DNA from: VXRD01 sp965242535
GTDB taxonomy: Bacteria > Latescibacterota > UBA2968
Direction: 5' to 3'
Assembly (NCBI GenBank): GCA_965242535.1
Contig: OZ251458.1
Coordinates: 4,526,001-4,590,000 of the forward strand
DNA length: 64,000 nucleotides
Shown here: positions 8,930-17,397 of the stretch, one piece after another
How the letters are laid out: every line of letters starts with the position of its first letter
How positions within the stretch are numbered: the stretch's first letter is position 1
The notes under the pieces: generated by a model
What the model saw: the letters and a program-made list of their open reading frames with translations, nothing else
Told to the model about the DNA's origin: nothing
Databases searched by the model: none
Position numbers and translations under genes: made by a program

Positions 8930-10285
8930 ATGGCCAAAACGAAAATTCTATGGGTGGACGACGAGGTCGATCTGTTGCGCGGTTGTCACGAGTTTTTGAC
9001 CGCCAAGGGGTATGCGGTGGTCACCGCCGCATCGGGACGGGAGGGCCTCGCGCAGTTCGATGCCGAAGCCCCGGATGTGACCGTTGTGGATTTGAAGATG
9101 CCCGGCATGGATGGGATGGCGGTGCTCAAACGCATTTTGGCGCGCGACCCGGATGCGGCGGTGATCGTGCTGACCGGCCATGGCACGATCGACGAAGCCG
9201 TCGCGGCCTTGAAGGCAGGCGCCTCCGATTTCATCCGGAAGCCGTTTGATCCCGCTGCATTGGCCCTCGCGATCGAGCAGGCATTGAAGGCGCGGCGGTT
9301 GAAGGCGGAAAACCGGGCGTTGAAGCGGGTGTTGGCAACGCGCGTTCGGTTCGAGAATATCATCGGCAAAAGCGCGGCGATGGCGCAGGTTTTTGACCTG
9401 ATGCGAAAAGTCAGCGATTTGGATGCCCATGTGCTGATCACGGGAGAGAGTGGGACCGGGAAGGAACTCGTCGCGCACGGGATTCACGCCCACAGCGATC
9501 GGCGCGACAGGCCGTTTATCGCGCTCAACTGCGGGGGCCTGTCCGAGTCGTTGGCCGAAAGCGAGTTGTTCGGGCATGTTCAGGGGGCGTTCACCGATGC
9601 GAAACAGGCGCGCCAAGGCTTGATCGAACATGCGCGTGGGGGGACGTTTTTCCTCGATGAAATCGGGGAATTGCCGATGCCGCTTCAGGTGAAATTTCTG
9701 CGCGTGTTGGAAGATCACCAAATCCGCCGGGTGGGCAGTAACCGCGAGGTCGAGATCGACATGCGTTTGCTCTGTGCGACCCATCGGGATATCAAGGCGA
9801 TGATAGAAACCGGCGCGTTTCGGGAGGATTTGTTTTATCGGATCAACACCATCGAGATTCACCTGCCGCCGCTGCGCGAGCGTCCCGAAGACATCGATCT
9901 GCTCGTCCATCACTTCTTGACCCACTTTGCCGAGGCGCAGGGCAAGGCGATAACCGGGCTATCGCGCGACGCGCTGTCCGTGTTGCGTGCCCATTCTTGG
10001 CCGGGCAATGTGCGCGAATTGATGCATGTGATGGAACAGGTCGTCGCCCTATCCGACAACACGGTGATCCAGCGCGCGGATTTACCCGCCACCATCGGGA
10101 TCGCAAAGGCCTCCGTCTCCGCCGATGCCGAAGAGCCTTTGCAAGCGCGAGTCGCAGCGTATGAAAAGCAGATGATTCGAGACGCGCTCGAGAAACACGC
10201 GGGCAATATCACGCAGACGGCCAAAGCATTGGGTATGACGCGCAGTGGATTGCAGAAAAAGCTCGTCCGTTTGGGCATGAGATAG
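8930..10285 (+). CDS. Sigma-54-dependent response regulator (NtrC family)
   Basis: A 451-residue three-domain activator. The receiver (1-120) has Asp10-Asp11, phospho-acceptor Asp54 in VVDLKMPG, the Thr of VLTGHG and the Lys of RKPFDP. The AAA+ sigma-54 domain (about 140-370) has Walker A GESGTGKE near 171-178, a GAFTDA loop near 218 in place of the usual GAFTGA, Walker B FFLDEIGELP, and the arginine-finger stretch of the family. The Fis-type helix-turn-helix ends the protein (ALGMTRSGLQKKLVRLGM). It opens ATP-dependent transcription at -24/-12 promoters. The cognate kinase seems lost (8746-8929), and a consensus promoter follows 300 bp downstream, so local control of the 10689 gene series is likely. 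Confidence 0.95.
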   Translation: MAKTKILWVDDEVDLLRGCHEFLTAKGYAVVTAASGREGLAQFDAEAPDVTVVDLKMPGMDGMAVLKRILARDPDAAVIVLTGHGTIDEAVAALKAGASDFIRKPFDPAALALAIEQALKARRLKAENRALKRVLATRVRFENIIGKSAAMAQVFDLMRKVSDLDAHVLITGESGTGKELVAHGIHAHSDRRDRPFIALNCGGLSESLAESELFGHVQGAFTDAKQARQGLIEHARGGTFFLDEIGELPMPLQVKFLRVLEDHQIRRVGSNREVEIDMRLLCATHRDIKAMIETGAFREDLFYRINTIEIHLPPLRERPEDIDLLVHHFLTHFAEAQGKAITGLSRDALSVLRAHSWPGNVRELMHVMEQVVALSDNTVIQRADLPATIGIAKASVSADAEEPLQARVAAYEKQMIRDALEKHAGNITQTAKALGMTRSGLQKKLVRLGMR

Positions 10286-10370
10286 CGGTGTCCCCGTGGA
10301 TGTTTATCCATCTTTCTATTTATCAGGAGGTTAGGTGTTATTTTGCTCGCAGACTCGGCTCGCTGAAGGG

Positions 10371-10488
10371 GTGTATCCCGGCGTATGCAGCGCGCCTTTG
10401 GGTATGCACGTTGCTTAAGTTTCTCTGCATCAGTGAGTTATGCTTGTTTTCGTCAAATAGGTGTATCCCGTTGTATGCACTCGCGCCT
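10371..10488. promoter_or_regulatory. Paired direct repeats, candidate upstream activator sites
   Basis: GTGTATCCCG at 10371-10380 and 10461-10470 are each followed two bases later by GTATGCA and then by a CGCGCCT block. A third GTATGCA lies at 10402. In each copy two GTAT half-sites are 10 bp apart, one helical turn. They lie about 100-230 bp before the sigma-54 promoter, the usual distance for enhancer sites of NtrC-type activators. Binding by the 8930 regulator is inference. Confidence 0.5.
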
Positions 10489-10541
10489 CAATAGCGCCTT
10501 GGCAACTTTCGCGCACGTCAAATTTTATCTCTTTGTTTCTC

Positions 10542-10573
10542 AAGCACTTGGATCGGTTTCAAGTGCTTTTTTT
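10542..10573 (+). terminator. Terminator upstream of the sigma-54 promoter
   Basis: AAGCACTTG (10542-10550) pairs perfectly with CAAGTGCTT (10560-10568), followed by a T-run to 10573. It could end the regulator transcript or a short RNA from the 10290-10570 region. Confidence 0.8.
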
Positions 10574-10589
10574 CGTACCCAAAAATTTC

Positions 10590-10605
10590 TGGCACACATC
10601 TTGCA
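10590..10605 (+). promoter_or_regulatory. Sigma-54 (-24/-12) promoter
   Basis: TGGCAC-ACATC-TTGCA. The invariant GG and GC are separated by exactly 10 bases, and the match to the TGGCAC...TTGCA consensus is full. The transcription start is expected near 10617, about 70 bases before the ATG at 10689. It lies just after the sigma-54 activator gene and points to the exported-protein series. Confidence 0.85.
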
Positions 10606-10688
10606 ACTATAAAGGGCGAAAGCCGCAACGACCTCAAACTTTCGCATGGACGGAGGGGAACATGGCGAATTTAACGAGGAGAGACGCC

Positions 10689-11339
10689 ATGAAAAAACTT
10701 TTATTTGCAGTCGTATTCAGTCTGTTCTGGGCAGAGATCCCCGCTCGGGATACCCATTCTCTACGCTTATATGCCGGTGAAAATACCATCGCGTTTGGGC
10801 TCGTCAATGAGTCGGGAACCGCGGTTAAATCGCTCGAGGTGATACCCGATGCTGAGAAATTTCCCAATGGAGTGCGCGTTGAGAAAACGGTCATTCCCGT
10901 AGATTTTGCGTCAGAGACACTCGAACTATCACTTCAGATCGATGTCGACCCAGGCCATGAAGGCACGGTTGTCACCTTGCCGCTCATCTTGATCGGCGAC
11001 ACGGGCCATCGTTGGCATGTCGCGCTTCCTGCGACCATTGACGTCCGCACAATCACCAAAACCGAACTCCTCCCCAACCATCCCAACCCTTTCAACCCCG
11101 AGACGACCATTTATTACCGCCTTGCCGGGAGCGAAAAGCAAGAGACCAAACTCCTGATCTACAATATCATAGGACAAAAAATTCGCACGCTCGTTCAAGA
11201 ATACCAAGCTTCGGGAGAACACGTGGTGCGTTGGGATGGCACCGACGATCACGGGCAAAAAGTCTCAAGTGGCATCTATATGTATCATCTGACATTCGGC
11301 GATTTCGCCCAGACGAGAAGGATGGTGCTTTTGAAGTGA
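10689..11339 (+). CDS. Exported protein with C-terminal FlgD-like/T9SS-type sorting domain
   Basis: A 216-residue protein. An N-terminal signal peptide (MKKLLFAVVFSLFW) is followed by ~110 residues of beta-rich sequence I do not recognise. The C-terminal ~85 residues match the FlgD-Ig/type A sorting-like domain common in Latescibacterota, KSB1 and Bacteroidetes relatives: NHPNPFNPETTIYY, LLIYNIIGQKIRTLV, HVVRWDGTDDHGQKVSSGIY and a terminal RRMVLLK. Such tails usually direct secretion or surface anchoring. The ATG at 10689 follows GAGGAG; an in-frame ATG at 10662 would put a charged stretch before the signal peptide. It is the first gene after the sigma-54 promoter at 10590. Confidence 0.85.
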   Translation: MKKLLFAVVFSLFWAEIPARDTHSLRLYAGENTIAFGLVNESGTAVKSLEVIPDAEKFPNGVRVEKTVIPVDFASETLELSLQIDVDPGHEGTVVTLPLILIGDTGHRWHVALPATIDVRTITKTELLPNHPNPFNPETTIYYRLAGSEKQETKLLIYNIIGQKIRTLVQEYQASGEHVVRWDGTDDHGQKVSSGIYMYHLTFGDFAQTRRMVLLK

Positions 11340-11373
11340 AGGACTTTCTTTTTTTTGATGGAGGCTCACAGCG

Positions 11374-13173
11374 ATGAAACACGTAATCTATCTGATGATG
11401 TGGCTGGTGATCTTCGCACCGGCAAAGAGCATGGCGTATCAAAGCGTGCTCTTGAAGGGTTCCGCAGGCATATCGGTAGATGGCAATTTGGAGGACTGGC
11501 AGGTCTATAAATTGCCCGTCGAGAAACTCGAATACTGGCGATCACTGCCCCATAACCCATCCGGAACGCCAACCGCGGATCGGGATCTGTCTGCTGCTTT
11601 GCAGGTGTTTGCAGACGCGGAGCATATTTACTTCGCCGTTGTCGTTACAGATGATGAGGTCGTTTTTGAACGGTCGGTTTTCGGACAAAGATGGTGGGAT
11701 GATGCGGTCTGGATAGAATTTGAGGGGGGCTTTCTCGAGATTACCCAGCGAACTTCTGGCGCGGTGGTCGTCGAAAGCCTCTTGGAGATTGCGGGCAAAA
11801 AGGTCAGCGTGCCCTATCTGGACAAAGCCATCGGCGTTGAAGCGGCCCTTTCACACACGGCGTTGGGGTACATCGTCGAAGCAAAAGTGCCGCGTCAGAT
11901 CGCACAATCCCAGGCTTTTGAAAAAGGTTCGCGCCTGTCGTTGAACGTGTCCGTTTTGGATCACGATGAGGCGGGGATACGGGAACACATGTTGTCTCTC
12001 GATAAAAAAATTTCGCCTTCCATCGCGCTCGCCCAAATGATCCACGCACCCGTTCGGCCCGAAAATATCCCGAGGCGTCATCCGTCCGCCAAGCAAGTCC
12101 CGCCGCCAAAAGGCGCGCCACTGCCCGCGAAATCGGGGTTCAATAATCAGGGACAATTTGTGATTACCCTGTTGGGAGACACTGCATTTGATAGACTCGA
12201 CTTGACGGAAAGACACGCCATCGGCACAGCGGCGATCCTCGCAAAATACCATGCGGCGACACGGGCCGATAAACCCAATCCAAAGACCGAGATTTGGACG
12301 GGTGGACTCGCCGGCATATTGGCGGTTCAAGAAGGTCATTATCGGATATTCTCGAATAGATTTCGGGCGATTCAAAAATTTGATGATCCCTATGTTCTGG
12401 ACTGGGCATCGCTGTACCTGACGGGATACAAACGCGGTTTTGCGAGAACGACGCCCAAGCTGCCCGACGCCGTCGCTCGGCTCCGCCTTGAGGAAGCCTT
12501 GTCGGTTGCAAACGAGACGCGAGATCACGCATTTTATTTTCAATTCCTGAGTGCTCTGTACGAGGTGCGGCAAAGGGCACAACTGCCCACAAATCACATG
12601 CTCGAACAGGGGATTCGCTATGCCAGGCGCATTGTGGATCGATTTGGAACCGGCAAAATGGGGCAATTAGCAGCGCAGAATCGCCTCAAATACCGGCTGT
12701 TATTGCTCGAAGACCAGCGATTTTTTGAGATCCACAGTCGATTCGCCAAACGGGAGATTTTGAGTTATTCGGAAAATTTCAGTCTCGGCTCTGACGATCA
12801 TCTCGATTTTCTCAATCGAATCGGCAAGGTTTATCGCGAAGTCGAAATGGGTTGGGATGCGTTGGCGTTTTACGAAAAAATTGCGGAACTCGCCCAAACA
12901 CCCGCGTATGCCGTGATTGCACGCATTGGGATGGCCCAGGTTTATTTGGACATCGCGAAAAACAGAACGGCAATGGCAAAGTTGCGAGAGGCTGAGAAAA
13001 TTTTGAGCAATCCCCAAAATGGAGATGAAAGAGCCGTTTTGGCGCATCTACACCTGACCTTTGTCCGCGCCCATGATGAATGGTACGACTACAAACGAGT
13101 CCGTGAGCACCTGAAACTTTTACAGGAGTATCTTCCGCCCGATCCTTCCATGCAAGCGAGAACCACACCTTAA
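11374..13173 (+). CDS. Exported CBM9-like/DOMON-fold protein with helical-repeat C-terminal half
   Basis: A 599-residue protein. After a signal peptide (residues 1-22) comes a domain of ~210 residues resembling carbohydrate-binding module 9: ISVDGNLEDWQVY, then AALQVFADAEHIYFAVVVTD, and a long set of strands ending SLNVSVLDHDEAG. This fold binds sugars or haem in various families. Residues ~270-590 are helical and contain TPR-like pairs (for example ALAFYEKIAELAQTPAYAVI and AMAKLREAEKIL). GGAGG precedes the start. The gene lies 34 bases after the sorting-domain gene, so one operon is likely. No catalytic motif was seen; the ligand is unknown. Confidence 0.72.
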   Translation: MKHVIYLMMWLVIFAPAKSMAYQSVLLKGSAGISVDGNLEDWQVYKLPVEKLEYWRSLPHNPSGTPTADRDLSAALQVFADAEHIYFAVVVTDDEVVFERSVFGQRWWDDAVWIEFEGGFLEITQRTSGAVVVESLLEIAGKKVSVPYLDKAIGVEAALSHTALGYIVEAKVPRQIAQSQAFEKGSRLSLNVSVLDHDEAGIREHMLSLDKKISPSIALAQMIHAPVRPENIPRRHPSAKQVPPPKGAPLPAKSGFNNQGQFVITLLGDTAFDRLDLTERHAIGTAAILAKYHAATRADKPNPKTEIWTGGLAGILAVQEGHYRIFSNRFRAIQKFDDPYVLDWASLYLTGYKRGFARTTPKLPDAVARLRLEEALSVANETRDHAFYFQFLSALYEVRQRAQLPTNHMLEQGIRYARRIVDRFGTGKMGQLAAQNRLKYRLLLLEDQRFFEIHSRFAKREILSYSENFSLGSDDHLDFLNRIGKVYREVEMGWDALAFYEKIAELAQTPAYAVIARIGMAQVYLDIAKNRTAMAKLREAEKILSNPQNGDERAVLAHLHLTFVRAHDEWYDYKRVREHLKLLQEYLPPDPSMQARTTP

Positions 13174-13190
13174 ACGCGGGGAGTGTTGCC

Positions 13191-14276
13191 ATGAAAAAAT
13201 ACCTCTACACTTTGTCCATCGGCCTCGGCCTCGCGTTGTTTGGCACGGGCATCGCGCTTGGAGATGATGCGAGCTACCATCGCCGAAGGCCCATTGGAGC
13301 GGGTTGTTGGTGGGTGCGGGATTACGATTCGAGAACGTGGTCTATTGATTGTGGTACGTTGCCCGAAATTGAAGTGGTCGCGGCTACCCCTCCGGACGAT
13401 GAAGATATTTACCACCATGTAGGCTCACCTTGGTGGCATGTCGATCTTTTTGGAAAACCATATCGCTGGGACCCCACTGCAAGTTTATGGGAATCGATCC
13501 CCGCTTCCGCTATGCCATTAGAAGTATTTATCGAGCTCGCGCCAGGTCAATCAACCACGATTGATTGTGCGCCGACAGGGCATTCAGACATACGCAAGCG
13601 CGATCTGGTCGTTTGGACCGAACCTCCATTTAACGATCTGCAGATCACTTCAATTACCACGACGAGAAAAGCCACGCCCCACTATGGACATCATCACCCC
13701 CCTGACAACAGTAAGGAACTGTGTCGGGGAGACACGAGTGTCGATGACGGGGTGACAGATAGCAATGGCGAATTCGAGTTTTTCTATCGCGGCCCGGAAG
13801 CCGCTGGCAGAACGGTTGTAACTGTCAGTTGGCTAGACCTGGAAAAGAATAAAACGGGATCCGTATCCATGACCTTTGAAAACAGACACGATGGCTTGGT
13901 GGAAATCACGGGTGGAACGGGTATATTTTTAACGGGTCAGGATGCCTACCATCGCGCAGGAGACATTCACTGGGTCACCCCGACCACCAAGACCCGCATA
14001 GCTTCTCTTGCGAAACTCTATTATGCGGAATACAATGAAAATCTAAAGGTGAATGATGGCTCTTTGAGATATGGCGGTTTGTACGATTTCAATGAAAACT
14101 GGGACACGCCTCATAGCACACATCGGGATGGCAAAAATGTAGATATTAAACCAATGACAAATAGCGGATCAAATGATCCGAAGTGGGATTTTCTTAGAGT
14201 AAGAATAAGGCGGCTTGGAAGTACTTTTTATGATGAGGTCAACACAAACGCGCCACATCTTCACTTCATACAATGA
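13191..14276 (+). CDS. Exported LAS-type (M15/M74-like) zinc peptidase homologue
   Basis: A 361-residue protein with a signal peptide (to about residue 25, ending IALGDD). The middle (about 90-240) is beta-rich, possibly Ig-like, with no clear match. The C-terminal ~100 residues resemble the LAS peptidase fold of MepA and D-Ala-D-Ala carboxypeptidases. HSTHRDGKNVDI gives the first His and the Asp zinc ligands, and NAPHLHFIQ gives the last His. Such enzymes cut peptidoglycan cross-links. A regulatory or structural role without activity is possible because the intervening catalytic residues are not clear. GGGGAG precedes the ATG, 17 bases after the previous gene. Confidence 0.68.
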   Translation: MKKYLYTLSIGLGLALFGTGIALGDDASYHRRRPIGAGCWWVRDYDSRTWSIDCGTLPEIEVVAATPPDDEDIYHHVGSPWWHVDLFGKPYRWDPTASLWESIPASAMPLEVFIELAPGQSTTIDCAPTGHSDIRKRDLVVWTEPPFNDLQITSITTTRKATPHYGHHHPPDNSKELCRGDTSVDDGVTDSNGEFEFFYRGPEAAGRTVVTVSWLDLEKNKTGSVSMTFENRHDGLVEITGGTGIFLTGQDAYHRAGDIHWVTPTTKTRIASLAKLYYAEYNENLKVNDGSLRYGGLYDFNENWDTPHSTHRDGKNVDIKPMTNSGSNDPKWDFLRVRIRRLGSTFYDEVNTNAPHLHFIQ

Positions 14277-14316
14277 GAAAGGGCTGTTTTTTGAAACCTA
14301 AAAAAAGGAGCACGCC

Positions 14317-15237
14317 ATGAGAGCGGTGATATTTGCAACCCTGGTGCTGGTGCTTGCAACCAGTTCAGGTAGGGCAGAGCGCAAGCCCCTCGACAAAATT
14401 CACCGGGAGATCAAGCCCGGTGCGACCGTCGTCGCGGTGCCCAATCCCAAGCGACGCGATGGCTATGAGTACATCGAAAAAAAGCATGAGGTGACGTACG
14501 ATGCAAAAACGGAGCTTTATACCTACCGGTATTGGCAGACCGACAGCACGTATGTCGATTTGCTTTATGAACCCTCTAATCGGCTCGATGTGACGGTGGC
14601 ATGCACGGTGGTCTATGATGAGGAAAATGACGAATACACCTATACCTACCACCTCGTCAACAGCAAGGACAGTGTACAGCCCTTAGTTGTATTTGCGTTA
14701 GATATAGATCGAAATTTGGTACTTCGCACTGAAACGCCCGAACCCTGGCGGTATCACTCCACCAGTGAGCCTCCGCCCGGTTCACCCAAATGGGCTTTTT
14801 GGGGATCGATGGGAGGACATATTCCGCCTGGCGAATCGATTTCACTGACGCTCGTGAGCAAACTCGGTCCGATCATTGCAACCTGTTACTCTCAAGGTCG
14901 TGCTCGAACGTTTAATTCGTCTCTTGGACCAGTAGATGAACTTGGGGTTTATCCGCCTAATGTAGAGGGTCTGAAAGGTCAGACGCTCGCGCCTGGCAGT
15001 TTGCGGGATAGCAACCCCAAAGCGCAGTTTGAAGCCTTTCTCGATGTTGCCGAGACATGGGGATGGGTCAACCAAGACAAAAAGGACGCGGCATTGCTCC
15101 ACATTTCCAAGGACTTGGATCAGACCGCGTTCATCGCGTTGAAAAACGAACTGAATCTGGTTCAGGGCAAGGTGGAAGGGGAAGTGAAAGCCTTCTTGGA
15201 ACACTTGGGCAAAGATCAAGGATTCAGCGATGAATGA
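14317..15237 (+). CDS. Exported protein of unknown function, tandem copy 1
   Basis: A 306-residue protein I do not recognise. It starts with a signal peptide (MRAVIFATLVLVLATSSGRA). The rest alternates acidic, Tyr/Thr-rich strands (TYDAKTELYTYRYW, YDEENDEYTYTYHL), suggesting a beta-sandwich, and ends in a ~75-residue helical region (FEAFLDVAETWGWVNQDKKD and on). An AAAAAAGGAGCACGCC leader precedes the ATG. The next gene is almost the same protein. The helical end and the signal peptide suggest an exported, perhaps envelope-associated protein working with its operon neighbours. Confidence 0.8.
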   Translation: MRAVIFATLVLVLATSSGRAERKPLDKIHREIKPGATVVAVPNPKRRDGYEYIEKKHEVTYDAKTELYTYRYWQTDSTYVDLLYEPSNRLDVTVACTVVYDEENDEYTYTYHLVNSKDSVQPLVVFALDIDRNLVLRTETPEPWRYHSTSEPPPGSPKWAFWGSMGGHIPPGESISLTLVSKLGPIIATCYSQGRARTFNSSLGPVDELGVYPPNVEGLKGQTLAPGSLRDSNPKAQFEAFLDVAETWGWVNQDKKDAALLHISKDLDQTAFIALKNELNLVQGKVEGEVKAFLEHLGKDQGFSDE

Positions 15238-15247
15238 GGAGCACGCC

Positions 15248-16168
15248 ATGAAAGCGGTGATATTTGCAACCCTGGTGCTGTTGCTTGCAACCGGTTCAGG
15301 TAGGGCAGAGCGCAAGCCCCTCGACAAAATTCACCGGGAGATCAAGCCCGGTGCGACCGTCGTCGCAGTGCCCAACCCCAAGCGACGCGATGGCTATGAG
15401 TACGTCGAAAAAAAGCATGAGGTGACGTACGATGCAAAAACGGAGCTTTATACCTATCGGTATTGGCAGACCGACAGCACGTATGTCGATTTGCTTTATG
15501 AACCCTCTAATCGGCTCGATGTGACGGTGGCATGCACGGTGGTCTATGATGAAGAAAACGACGAATACACCTATACCTACCATCTTGACAACAGCAAGGA
15601 CAGTGTACAGCCCTTAGTTGTATTTGCGTTAGATATAGATCGAAATTTGGTACTTCGCACTGAAATAAAAAAAACCTGGTATTATTTTTCTACTGGTGAG
15701 CCTCCGCCCGGTTCACCCAAATGGGCTTTTTGGGGTGAATTAGATGGCCCCGTACTCCCTGGCGAATCGATTTCACTGACGCTCGTGAGCAAACTCGGTC
15801 CGATCATTGCAACCTGTTACTCTAAAGGTCATGCTCAAACGTTTAATTCGTCTCTTGGACCAGTAGATGAACTTGGGGTTTATCCGCCTAATGTAGAGGG
15901 TCTGAAAGGTCAGACGCTCGCGCCCGGCAGTTTGCGGGATAGCAACCCCAAAGCGCAGTTTGAAGCCTTTCTCGATGTTGCCGAGACATGGGGATGGGTC
16001 AACCAAGACAAAAAGGACGCGGCGTTGCTCCACATTTCCAAGGACTTGGATCAGACCGCTTTCATCGCGTTGAAAAACGAACTGAATCTGGTTCAGGGCA
16101 AGGTGGAAGGGGAAGTGACAGCCTTCTTGGAACACTTGGGCAAAGATCAAGGATTCAGCGATGAATGA
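15248..16168 (+). CDS. Exported protein of unknown function, tandem copy 2
   Basis: A 306-residue near-duplicate of the 14317 gene, including its ribosome-binding leader (GGAGCACGCC before ATG). Most of the two proteins is identical. Differences concentrate in one patch: copy 1 reads TETPEPWRYHSTSE and SMGGHIPPGES where copy 2 reads TEIKKTWYYFSTGE and ELDGPVLPGES. I chose 15248 over the in-frame ATG at 15230 because the copy-1 leader aligns exactly with it. The gap to copy 1 is 10 bases. Function unknown. Confidence 0.8.
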   Translation: MKAVIFATLVLLLATGSGRAERKPLDKIHREIKPGATVVAVPNPKRRDGYEYVEKKHEVTYDAKTELYTYRYWQTDSTYVDLLYEPSNRLDVTVACTVVYDEENDEYTYTYHLDNSKDSVQPLVVFALDIDRNLVLRTEIKKTWYYFSTGEPPPGSPKWAFWGELDGPVLPGESISLTLVSKLGPIIATCYSKGHAQTFNSSLGPVDELGVYPPNVEGLKGQTLAPGSLRDSNPKAQFEAFLDVAETWGWVNQDKKDAALLHISKDLDQTAFIALKNELNLVQGKVEGEVTAFLEHLGKDQGFSDE

Positions 16169-16208
16169 GGAGCGCGCAGTCGCATTTCAAAATGAAAGGA
16201 GTCACAGC

Positions 16209-16715
16209 ATGGAATCTCTTCTCGGAATACTCATCGGTGCCGGGCTTTTGATCGGTGGGTTCAGTCTTCATGACATGGATTATCGAGAGGGTGATCGTCC
16301 TGCCTCACTGACTGCCAGTGATAGGACGACATACCTTATCAACGCTGACCATATCTATAGCAACCGGGAGAATTGGACCTATCTGATGGGGCCTGTGGGT
16401 GCCGCTATTTTCGCGTTTTCTGCGAAACACGCATGGGATCAGCGAAAGGAAAGGCACGCCGCTGTTTCAGTGCATCTCGACCAAACCTTTGAGCGGCTTC
16501 GCGTGCGGCTTGGGCAAGAACGGTTGAGCGGGGCATCGGGTTTTCGCTTGCAACACTTGCCCAAAGCCGTTCAGACTGTCCCTTTTACATCGCTTTCCGC
16601 GAATGGTACCTCGGGCATCCATGTCGCGCTTGCCCCATCCGCGTCCATCTTTTTTGACAGAGATGCGAAACGCACATTTGCCCAAAACCCAAACATTTGG
16701 AGGCTCAAGCCATGA
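16209..16715 (+). CDS. Small membrane protein with two predicted helices, paralogue 1
   Basis: A 168-residue protein with a hydrophobic N-terminal segment (LLGILIGAGLLIGGFSL), a polar stretch of ~45 residues and a second hydrophobic segment (YLMGPVGAAIFAFSAKHAW). A basic helix follows (WDQRKERHAAVSVHLDQTFE). The C-terminal ~70 residues are low in pattern and may be disordered. No family is recognised. AAAGGAG precedes the start at 16209. Its stop codon overlaps the start of the paralogue that follows (ATGA), so the two are translationally coupled and may form a hetero-pair in the inner membrane. Confidence 0.72.
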   Translation: MESLLGILIGAGLLIGGFSLHDMDYREGDRPASLTASDRTTYLINADHIYSNRENWTYLMGPVGAAIFAFSAKHAWDQRKERHAAVSVHLDQTFERLRVRLGQERLSGASGFRLQHLPKAVQTVPFTSLSANGTSGIHVALAPSASIFFDRDAKRTFAQNPNIWRLKP

Positions 16716-17248
16716 TGGAATCTATTCTCGGAATGCTCCTCGGCGCCGGGCTTTGCGTTGGCGGAATTCACCTTCACGACTCGGACTCTAACGATGGCCG
16801 GCAAATTTTGGTGGATGCCAATGGCAGGGAATATCTCGCCGATCCACCGAGCAACATGCGCGAACACATGGGCTATCTGATGGGGGCGGCGGGCGGCGTT
16901 CTTTTCGTCCTGTCCGCGAAACGCGCCTGGGATCAGCGCAAAAAGAGACGAGACGCCATTTCGATGCACCTCGACCAAACCTTTCAGCAACTTCGCGTGC
17001 GGCTCCATCGAGGCCATCCAACGCGGGTGGCGTCACATCTCCGGATCGGCCCCCTGTCCAAAGCAGTGGGGACGCCCTTTTTTGCATCGCGTTCTGCGCT
17101 TGGATATCTGGATCGGGTGGTGTACAACTCAACCCAGATCGGATCGGACAAGATCAGCGATGGCGCGACTGGCAACGCGCATCCCGCAAGTCGCCATTTA
17201 TTTGTCGCTCGCCCCCTTCAGGCGCGTCCCAAGCGGTCGGTGCAATAA
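16712..17248 (+). CDS. Small membrane protein with two predicted helices, paralogue 2
   Basis: A 178-residue paralogue of the 16209 product. The same plan is seen: SILGMLLGAGLCVGGIHLHD, a polar loop, GYLMGAAGGVLFVLSAKRAW, then WDQRKKRRDAISMHLDQTFQ. Similarity fades after about residue 100, where both proteins become irregular, so either the tails evolve fast or they carry old frameshifts. TTGGAGG precedes the ATG, which overlaps the previous stop codon by four bases. No known family; last gene of the compact run that begins at 10689. Confidence 0.72.
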   Translation: MMESILGMLLGAGLCVGGIHLHDSDSNDGRQILVDANGREYLADPPSNMREHMGYLMGAAGGVLFVLSAKRAWDQRKKRRDAISMHLDQTFQQLRVRLHRGHPTRVASHLRIGPLSKAVGTPFFASRSALGYLDRVVYNSTQIGSDKISDGATGNAHPASRHLFVARPLQARPKRSVQ

Positions 17249-17333
17249 TGTCCGATCATTTTTTAATCGGTCAGAGGTGATACGATCATTGACGCACAAG
17301 TTTCGGGTAGCGGATCGACGAGTTGGCGAGGTG

Positions 17334-17370
17334 ATATGAGGCGCGCATCAAAAATCAGATGGTCGTTGCA
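17334..17370 (+). repeat. Echo of a permease gene start
   Basis: TATGAGGCGCGCATC followed by AAAAATCAGATGGTCGTTGCA lies 28 bases before the first permease gene. The last 23 bases equal the KNQMVVA-coding start of the second permease gene (20020-20042). The whole unit also recurs at 19965-19999. It is probably a leftover of tandem duplication. Confidence 0.65.
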
Positions 17371-17397
17371 TAACAAGTTCTCGAGGAGGGAAAGGTC

